A stretch of DNA of 21,139 bases from CAZWDO01 sp964632485 [NCBI: uncultured bacterium] (GTDB taxonomy: Bacteria > JAGOEH01), in NCBI GenBank assembly GCA_964632485.1, contig CAZWDO010000020.1, positions 32,121 through 53,259 of the forward strand, given 5' to 3'. The notes under the pieces were generated by a model. The model had not been told where the DNA came from, did not search any database, and saw nothing but the letters and a program-made list of their open reading frames with translations. The translations under genes were made by a program, and so were the position numbers. Positions 15,396 to 21,139 of the stretch are shown here, in pieces. How positions within the stretch are numbered: position 1 is the stretch's first letter; every line of letters starts with the position of its first letter.

Positions 15396-16817
15396 ATGGG
15401 AACTATTCAGTTTGGAACAGATGGCTGGCGGGGATTATTGGGCAGTGAGATGAATGAAAAGACGGTGGAGCAGGCTGCTGTTGCGTTTGCTCATTATTTA
15501 CAGAGCAGGGGATCGAGCGCTTCTTGTTGCGCTATTGGCTATGATGGCAGAGAATCATCAACCGAATTTTCCGCGATTTTTGCCCGTGCGCTGAGCCGGT
15601 CAGGAATCCGGGTTTTACTAAGCGATCGGATTATTCCTACGCCGGTTTTGAGTTTTTATGTCAATCATCGAAAGTGTCTGGCCGGAGTGATGGTTACCGC
15701 CAGCCATAATCCACCCGCGTATAATGGAATAAAATTTAAAGCCGCCTATGGAGGGCCTTTTTTAACCGGGGAGACCCGTGAAGTTGAGCTTTGTCTCGAG
15801 AAGGGCGATATAATCAGTCAAGCTGTTGGACCGGTTGAAACGGTCGATATGCTCGATGATTATTGCCAGGCATTGAGTGAGCGGTTGGACCCGGGGGTAA
15901 TCAGGCGTTTAAAATTTCCCGTGGCAATCGATAGCATGGCGGGGGCGGGCCAGCATGTTCTGTCCCGGATACTGCAGCAATGGGGAGTTGAAACATATAC
16001 GCTGGACGGCGACGCCCGATCTGATTTTAATGGACGTTTGCCTGAACCCATCGCCCAAAATCTGCAACCGTTGGCAGATTTTCTGGCGCAGCATCCAACC
16101 TATGGCATCGGCTTGGCCACGGATGGAGATGCTGATCGTCTGGGAGTTTTACAAAACGGCGGCGAATGGTGCAGCGCTCAGGAAACAATCCTGATGCTCA
16201 CTGATTATGTCGTCCGACAACTTAAAATGCGCGGAGCTATCGTTAAAACCAGCTCGGTGACCGATAAAATCCGTACTTTTTTCGACACCTCCTCACATCC
16301 CGTCATCGAAGTCCAGGTAGGATTCAAATATATTTGCGAAGAAATGATCCGACAGCCTATTGCTATTGGCAGTGAAGAGAGCGGGGGATATGGCTATGGG
16401 AACCATCTGCCGGAACGCGATGGTATTTTTTCCGCGTTGCTGTTGTTAGAGATGCTGGCGCGCAACGAAGTTAACCACTTGGGAGAATACCGGACCTTAA
16501 TTTCTCATCGATATGGACAGATTTTTTATCAGCGGATCGACTGGCATTATGCTGCCGAAGATCGTACAGCGGTATTGCCGCGACTTGCGCTCAATCCGCC
16601 GAGTTCGCTTGGAAATTGGAAAATTGAAGCGATAACCCGTTATAATAGCAGTAGGGATGTTGTGAATGGACTTAAATTTCGACTGGAAGGCGAGTGCCGC
16701 TGGTTGTTGATCCGCGCTTCGGAAACTGAACCGCTGGTTCGGCTCTATGCGGAAGGTAATAGTGATATCGAAGTTCAACAACTGCTTGATCTGGGCAAAA
16801 CCCTTTTCACTTCATAA
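15396..16817 (+). CDS. Alpha-D-phosphohexomutase (phosphoglucomutase/phosphomannomutase family)
   Basis: The enzyme moves the phosphate of an alpha-hexose 1-phosphate to the 6-position through a phosphoserine in the cytoplasm. All four family sites are present in the 473 residues. These are the phosphoserine loop TASHNPPAYNG with Ser103, the metal loop DGDADR (Asp243, Asp245, Asp247), the sugar-binding loop GSEESGGYG (Glu327, Ser329), and the phosphate-binding loop RASETEPLVRLY (from Arg440). The EESGG form of the sugar loop favours phosphoglucomutase-type activity over the EMSGH form of bacterial PMM/PGM. The phosphate loop has Glu443 where Gly or Asn is more usual. It heads an operon that runs into a GH94-type phosphorylase, whose product would be an alpha-sugar 1-phosphate, a natural substrate for this mutase. 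Confidence 0.9.
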   Translation: MGTIQFGTDGWRGLLGSEMNEKTVEQAAVAFAHYLQSRGSSASCCAIGYDGRESSTEFSAIFARALSRSGIRVLLSDRIIPTPVLSFYVNHRKCLAGVMVTASHNPPAYNGIKFKAAYGGPFLTGETREVELCLEKGDIISQAVGPVETVDMLDDYCQALSERLDPGVIRRLKFPVAIDSMAGAGQHVLSRILQQWGVETYTLDGDARSDFNGRLPEPIAQNLQPLADFLAQHPTYGIGLATDGDADRLGVLQNGGEWCSAQETILMLTDYVVRQLKMRGAIVKTSSVTDKIRTFFDTSSHPVIEVQVGFKYICEEMIRQPIAIGSEESGGYGYGNHLPERDGIFSALLLLEMLARNEVNHLGEYRTLISHRYGQIFYQRIDWHYAAEDRTAVLPRLALNPPSSLGNWKIEAITRYNSSRDVVNGLKFRLEGECRWLLIRASETEPLVRLYAEGNSDIEVQQLLDLGKTLFTS

Positions 16818-16826
16818 GGAGAACGC

Positions 16827-18194
16827 ATGAACGCTAAATTTATAAATCTGGAACAGACCCAAAAACGGTTATCTGACCTGGGACAGCAATTCGTTGTCAT
16901 ACAAAATCCTTCCTATCTATTCCCCGAATATGAAGTTGTCCCGTTATCCGCTATCTCGGCGCTGCCCATGGATCAATTGCTCGCCGTGGTGATGGATATG
17001 GATGGCACGACTACATCGACGGAGTTGTTATGTTTGCATTCCCAGGAATATATGATCCGGCGCGTTTCGGGATGCGAAACTCCCGATGAGTGGCCGGGAC
17101 TGGATCGACAGCGTGATTATCCCCATATTATCGGCAACAGTACCACCCGCCATATTGAGTATTTAATACAAACATATCAGGAAATGATCAGGCAAGAAAA
17201 TATGAAACAGGCATTTTTTCAGGCGGTTCTATGGACAGCGGCCTACAATGGAGATCCCAATCGCCGCAAGGAGATGACCGGGAATGTGATCAATCTGGTA
17301 GGGCGTGAAATGGTTCAGGATAGTCAATGGCCACGAGAAAAAACAAAAATTGACCCATCTGATCTTACCCTGTTAGTTGAATATTTTATTACTAATTATG
17401 GGGCGGCTTTTCAAGCGGATACGGTATCCGCGCAGGTTCGGGCGGGCATTGAGGTCTATTATCAACGCTATCACTCAATTTTGGAAGAATTTTTAGCAGG
17501 AAAGGGAGATGAGTTAGCGCGGGACTTGCTGGGTAATGCAGAAACTCGGTTAATTGCCCCTATGCCGGGAATTGCTATTTTTTTAGCATTGGTTCGGGGA
17601 TTATTGGGTGAAGAATGTGTCCGTTTAGCGCCCTTGTTGCTTGAGTTATTGGAGCGTTCCATGCCAATGACGGCTCGCTCCATTTCGCTGGATCAAGCGA
17701 AAAATGTCCTTCAACAACTAAATCGTCGGTTCTCGCACGCGCCCTTGAAAACTGCGGTAGTGACGTCGTCGATCCATCATGAGGCGCATATTGTTCTATC
17801 TGAACTTTTCCGGGTTATTGGCCATGAAATTGAGAACTGGCCGGTGAGCGATTCCAACAAGACCCGATTGCTTGAGGCGTTTCATGATTATACCGGGTTT
17901 TATGATACTGTTATTACGGCATCAGACTCCAGCGAAATCCGGCTGAAACCGCATCGGGATCTCTATAGCTTGGCGTTGCACCAGTTGGGGATACCGCCGA
18001 AGGATTTTGGAAAGGTCGTTGGATTTGAGGATAGTGAAAGCGGCACGATCGCTATTCGTACCGCCGGTATCGGCGTCTGTGTGGCCGTGCCTTTTAGTGA
18101 AACTGCTCATCATGACTTTAAAGCCGCTACCCACACGCTGCATGGCGGTATTCCTGAAACCCTGCTTGTTCACCATTTGTTTGTCAAATTATAA
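16827..18194 (+). CDS. HAD-superfamily phosphatase/phosphomutase with a very large cap
   Basis: The 455-residue protein has the four HAD motifs of subfamily I. Motif I is MDMDGTTTS (nucleophile Asp57 and acid/base Asp59), motif II is VVTSS (Thr313/Ser314), motif III is Lys374 in LKPHRDLY, and motif IV is GFEDSESG (Glu401, Asp402). The KPHRDLY...GFEDSESGTIAIRTAGIG segment is typical of beta-phosphoglucomutase-like and sugar-phosphate phosphatase members. Those are usually 210-250 residues with a helical cap of about 70; here about 250 residues separate motifs I and II. The leading 50 residues are also additional. The inserted region is largely helical and not recognised. A strong AAGGAG site follows the phosphomutase stop, and the GH38 gene follows 18 bases downstream. 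The likely substrate is a sugar phosphate; phosphatase versus mutase cannot be decided. Confidence 0.8.
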   Translation: MNAKFINLEQTQKRLSDLGQQFVVIQNPSYLFPEYEVVPLSAISALPMDQLLAVVMDMDGTTTSTELLCLHSQEYMIRRVSGCETPDEWPGLDRQRDYPHIIGNSTTRHIEYLIQTYQEMIRQENMKQAFFQAVLWTAAYNGDPNRRKEMTGNVINLVGREMVQDSQWPREKTKIDPSDLTLLVEYFITNYGAAFQADTVSAQVRAGIEVYYQRYHSILEEFLAGKGDELARDLLGNAETRLIAPMPGIAIFLALVRGLLGEECVRLAPLLLELLERSMPMTARSISLDQAKNVLQQLNRRFSHAPLKTAVVTSSIHHEAHIVLSELFRVIGHEIENWPVSDSNKTRLLEAFHDYTGFYDTVITASDSSEIRLKPHRDLYSLALHQLGIPPKDFGKVVGFEDSESGTIAIRTAGIGVCVAVPFSETAHHDFKAATHTLHGGIPETLLVHHLFVKL

Positions 18195-18212
18195 TTATCG
18201 GGAGTCTTTACT

Positions 18213-20993
18213 ATGGAAAAACGGTACACATATCATGTGATATCAAATACTCATTGGGATCGCGAATGGCGGTTTTCCTTTCAGAAAAATCGCCAATACC
18301 TGGTCGATATGATCGACAGTGTGTTGGAAATACTGGACCGGGAGCCGGAATATCGGGCCTATCATCTGGATAGTCAAACGATCGTATTAAATGATTACCT
18401 TCAGATACGGCCGCAAAATGAAGATAAAATCAAGCGGTATGTACGGGAAGGCCGTCTATTGATCGGCCCTTGGTACATACTGCCTGACGAATTTTTGGTG
18501 GGCGGTGAGAATTTGATCCGCAATTTGTTGATTGGGCATCGTATCGCCCATCGCTTCGGTCATGTTATGAAGGTCGGATATTCTCCATTTTCGTGGGGTC
18601 AAATTTCGCAATTGCCGCAGATATATGGGGGATTCGGTATCGATGTCATCATGTTTTATCGGGGTATCAATAGTTTGGAAAGTCCCAAGGCGGAGTTTAT
18701 CTGGGAAGGACCTGACGGAACCCGGGCTTTGGGATCGCGGTTTTCCACCATGCCTCGCTACAATTTTTATTTTTATATCTATCGGCCAGTCGCGCATAAC
18801 GAACAGATTGCCGATGTCGTATATGATTGGCAAAAAGGGGGCATACCCATACACCCGGCGGATGCGGCATTGCATGAAGAAGATTATTCCCTGCTCGAAA
18901 GCGTGGATGAGTATCATGAGGAGTATCTTCCCCAAGCCGTGCAGAGTATTATTGACAAGCAACTGGATGATTTTACTACGTCTCATATATTCTGGGCTGA
19001 AGGCCATGATACCAGCGGCCCTGATATTAAAACCGTCCGGCTGATTAAGGATATCAACAAGGTTTTGACGAATGGCCGATCTGTTCACAGTACTCTGGAG
19101 GAATATGTAGCTGGATTGAAGGCAGAGGTTCAGTGGGATCAATTGCCCGTGGTTCGGGGAGAACGGCGAAGCAGCCAGTTTGACCGCCGCTCCACAAACC
19201 TTTATGGCTATGTCACTTCGACCCGTATTTATTTGAAACAGATCAATGCTGAATGTGAAAAATGGCTGCAGAGTTATGCCGAGCCCTTTTATCAGTGGGC
19301 AGGTATCATGGGAATGGATCGTTCCACGCAATATTTAAATCTCGCTTGGGATTTGCTGGTCCAGAATTCTGCTCACGATTCCATCGGAGGATGCAGTCTG
19401 GACGAAATCCATGATGACATGATGAATCGCTATAAACAGATACTGGAGATTTCACATGGTGTTTTTATGCGCGCCTGGAAATACCTGGTCCGTCAAATTG
19501 ATCTTTCCGCTTATGCCCCCGATGCGTTGTTTTTAACGGTAATAAATCCGAATTCGTTTGAGCGCGAAGAAATTGTCGAAATCTATATCGACATTCCGGC
19601 AACGATGGACCTGGGCTCTGCGCAATTGAGATCGATGGATGGCGCGTATCTCGAAACGCAATTGATGGCAACGGAATCAGTGGAACCGGTTCTGGAACAG
19701 TTGGTAGATCGTCCGATGTATTTTAAAATGCAACGTTATCGTATGCTGGCGAAAACGACAAAACTCCCTGCTTTTGGATATTCTGTCGTCCAGATACTCC
19801 CTGTTTCCCCTGACGAAACGGCTCCATCCCTGTCGCCTATTGGTCGTATCGAGAATGATAATATGATGTTGGAAAATGACTTTATTACAGTAACCATCCA
19901 TGCGAACGGAACTTTTTCCTTATTTGATAAAATTAAGGATCACACTTATAGTGAATTGGGGTGGTTCTATGATGAAGGAGAAAACGGGCATGCCTGGGTG
20001 CATACTTCAGTGCCTCCTGTTTTTGATACCCGTGGATTGACACCTCGGCGCAGTTGGTCGCTGAATGGCCCATTAGCGGCGGTTTGCCGCATTGAGTATG
20101 AGTGGATGCTGCCAGCGACGCTGAGCGACAGACAGCAAACGGAGGGGCAAAAGGTTCGATTGCCTTTAGTGGTTACGCTAAGTTTGAAAAAAGCCGCAAA
20201 ACGGGTTGAACTGGATATCGAGCTGGAGAACCGCAGTGAAAATCATCGCTTGCGCATCATGTTCCCCTATGGTTTGGCCGCCACCCATAGTTGGGCGGAG
20301 GGTCAATTTAATGTGGTTGCGCGTCCGGTGGATCGTCCCGATACCCGTGAATGGGTGGAACAGCCCATGGCTGATTTTCCCTTTGATCATTTTGTCGATC
20401 TACAGGATGGCAAAAAAGGGATGGCTCTCATCAGTCAGGGATTGAAAGAATATGAGGTAATGAACGACGAGAAACGAACTCTGGCATTAACATTGTTGCG
20501 GGCATTTACCTTTACTATACAACCCAGTTCGTTCCAGGATTATTCGCACCAGAAGGGATCGCAATGTTTGGGACGCTATTCTTATCGTATGGCGCTTTAT
20601 CCGCATAAAGGTGACTGGTTGAAAGGGAAAGTTTATACCCAGGCTTTGAATTTTAATCGGGAAATCAGAGTGATGCAGAATGGACGCAGCATCGGCAAGC
20701 TTCCCGCTAATCTATCCTTTTTAAAAATTGAACCGGAACAGCTTATATTAAGCTGCATTAAAGAACCGGAAAATACGGCTCAGGGAACAATCATTTTACG
20801 TCTGTTCAATCCAACTGATCAGGCGGTGAATGGAGCGATTCAAACGTGTTTGCCGGTGGAACGCGTTGAAAAATTAACTCTTGAAGAACTATTCATCAGT
20901 AAAATTGACGTGGAGGATCAGAGAATACCGATCCATTTGGGCGCCAAACAGATTGCAACGTATCGGTTATCATTTAAAGCGTTTCATTCATAA
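18213..20993 (+). CDS. GH38-family alpha-mannosidase-like protein lacking the canonical nucleophile
   Basis: This 926-residue protein has no signal peptide and should be cytoplasmic. GH38 enzymes are zinc-dependent retaining alpha-mannosidases. The N-terminal zinc-site motif NTHWDREW (His14, Asp16) is intact, as is a His in the middle domain, NSAHDSIGG (His388), equivalent to the other zinc ligand. AEGHDTSGPD (Asp266) is near where the acid/base residue is expected. YHLDSQT and the segment SQLPQIYGGFGID also match the family. However, the nucleophile motif, usually P-D-x-F-G-Q, reads P-F-S-W-G-Q, with Phe126 in place of the Asp that is both nucleophile and zinc ligand. The rest of the protein (to the C-terminal beta domains) is full length with no frameshift, so it is not a decayed gene. 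It lies in an operon with a phosphohexomutase, a HAD enzyme and a phosphorylase. The mechanism and substrate are therefore open. Confidence 0.85.
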   Translation: MEKRYTYHVISNTHWDREWRFSFQKNRQYLVDMIDSVLEILDREPEYRAYHLDSQTIVLNDYLQIRPQNEDKIKRYVREGRLLIGPWYILPDEFLVGGENLIRNLLIGHRIAHRFGHVMKVGYSPFSWGQISQLPQIYGGFGIDVIMFYRGINSLESPKAEFIWEGPDGTRALGSRFSTMPRYNFYFYIYRPVAHNEQIADVVYDWQKGGIPIHPADAALHEEDYSLLESVDEYHEEYLPQAVQSIIDKQLDDFTTSHIFWAEGHDTSGPDIKTVRLIKDINKVLTNGRSVHSTLEEYVAGLKAEVQWDQLPVVRGERRSSQFDRRSTNLYGYVTSTRIYLKQINAECEKWLQSYAEPFYQWAGIMGMDRSTQYLNLAWDLLVQNSAHDSIGGCSLDEIHDDMMNRYKQILEISHGVFMRAWKYLVRQIDLSAYAPDALFLTVINPNSFEREEIVEIYIDIPATMDLGSAQLRSMDGAYLETQLMATESVEPVLEQLVDRPMYFKMQRYRMLAKTTKLPAFGYSVVQILPVSPDETAPSLSPIGRIENDNMMLENDFITVTIHANGTFSLFDKIKDHTYSELGWFYDEGENGHAWVHTSVPPVFDTRGLTPRRSWSLNGPLAAVCRIEYEWMLPATLSDRQQTEGQKVRLPLVVTLSLKKAAKRVELDIELENRSENHRLRIMFPYGLAATHSWAEGQFNVVARPVDRPDTREWVEQPMADFPFDHFVDLQDGKKGMALISQGLKEYEVMNDEKRTLALTLLRAFTFTIQPSSFQDYSHQKGSQCLGRYSYRMALYPHKGDWLKGKVYTQALNFNREIRVMQNGRSIGKLPANLSFLKIEPEQLILSCIKEPENTAQGTIILRLFNPTDQAVNGAIQTCLPVERVEKLTLEELFISKIDVEDQRIPIHLGAKQIATYRLSFKAFHS

Positions 20994-21007
20994 GGAGTTT
21001 CAAGTCT

Positions 21008-21139
21008 ATGAAAATCAATCGTTACGGCTATTTTACCGCGGATCGCCGCGAATTTGTCATCACCGACCCGAGAACCCCGCGTCCCTGGTTTAATTATATG
21101 TGGAACGAACATTATGGCGGATTAATCTCTCATACGGGA
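21008..21139 (+). CDS. GH94-type glycoside phosphorylase, N-terminal start (partial at window end)
   Basis: The first 44 residues, starting at ATG 21008 after AAGGAG, read MKINRYGYFTADRREFVITD and continue PRTPRPWFNYMWNEHYGGL. This is the typical opening of GH94 (former glycosyltransferase family 36) phosphorylases such as cellobiose and N,N'-diacetylchitobiose phosphorylase: YG-(Y/F)-F, then (Y/F)VIT-x-P-x-TP-x-PW-x-NY. Such cytoplasmic enzymes split beta-linked disaccharides with phosphate to give an alpha-sugar 1-phosphate and a free sugar. The catalytic region lies beyond the window, so the sugar specificity cannot be seen. It starts 14 bases after the GH38 stop codon and belongs to the same operon, matching the phosphohexomutase at its head. 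Confidence 0.8.
   Translation, partial: MKINRYGYFTADRREFVITDPRTPRPWFNYMWNEHYGGLISHTG

Noticed and set aside
16713-16733. Gly/Asn to Glu change in the phosphohexomutase phosphate loop (RASETEP) as a sign of inactivity
   Set aside because: Arg440 and the TEP residues that hold the phosphate are retained and all other sites are intact, so a functional enzyme is more likely.
18456-19331. 291-codon open frame antisense to the GH38 gene
   Set aside because: It lies wholly within a well-supported coding gene, has no promoter or ribosome binding site, and its translation resembles no known family; it is a codon-bias shadow.

Overview
The window reads as a densely packed chromosomal segment of a Gram-negative, heterotrophic, glycan-degrading bacterium. 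It carries a TonB-dependent outer-membrane receptor, lipoproteins, a two-propeller (Reg_prop/Y_Y_Y) sensor kinase and several glycan-active enzymes, content typical of the Bacteroidota and the wider FCB group. However, almost every gene has a clear Shine-Dalgarno sequence (AGGAG-like), and the candidate promoters look like ordinary sigma-70 sites (TTGACW, 17 bp, TATTTT or TATATT). Classical Bacteroidota usually lack both. My inference is a less studied FCB-type lineage; the exact phylum cannot be read from the sequence.

Layout. (1) 2-226: C-terminal end of a gene cut by the window edge, possibly a SppA-type S49 peptidase. (2) 311-3356: a class I/II aminotransferase followed after 1 nt by a full-length DsbD thiol:disulfide transporter. 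(3) 3361-6561, minus strand: a 1066-residue sensor histidine kinase, convergent with dsbD. (4) 6684-9482: a small cupin-like protein, divergent from the kinase, then a secreted GH20 beta-N-acetylhexosaminidase. (5) 12983 down to 9507, minus strand: a vitamin B12 uptake operon, made of a promoter, a cobalamin riboswitch, a rho-independent terminator, a BtuB-like TonB receptor and a BtuG-like surface lipoprotein. (6) 12995-15291: divergent from the riboswitch, a DUF5009/NagX-type membrane acyltransferase homologue and NanE (ManNAc-6-P 2-epimerase). (7) 15308 to the window end: a promoter and an operon of alpha-D-phosphohexomutase, a HAD phosphatase/phosphomutase with a very large cap, a GH38-family protein, and the start of a GH94-type phosphorylase.

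Blocks 4, 6 and 7 make sense together as amino-sugar/mannoside glycan catabolism. The exported GH20 enzyme trims N-acetylhexosamine. The cytoplasmic GH38 and GH94 proteins, which have no signal peptide, would process imported oligosaccharides. Phosphorolysis gives a sugar 1-phosphate that the phosphohexomutase converts to the 6-phosphate, and NanE feeds ManNAc-6-P into GlcNAc-6-P. The large sensor kinase is a plausible glycan-responsive regulator. No transporter, NagA or NagB is present in the window, so the pathway is incomplete here.

The points most worth a second look are: the GH38 protein has Phe where the family has its catalytic Asp nucleophile (which is also a zinc ligand); a HAD enzyme with a cap of about 250 residues sits between the mutase and the glycosidase; the riboswitch-attenuated btuB-btuG pair occurs in a genome with Shine-Dalgarno sites; and the sensor kinase is the only gene without a ribosome binding site, with a promoter placed so that its mRNA would be leaderless.
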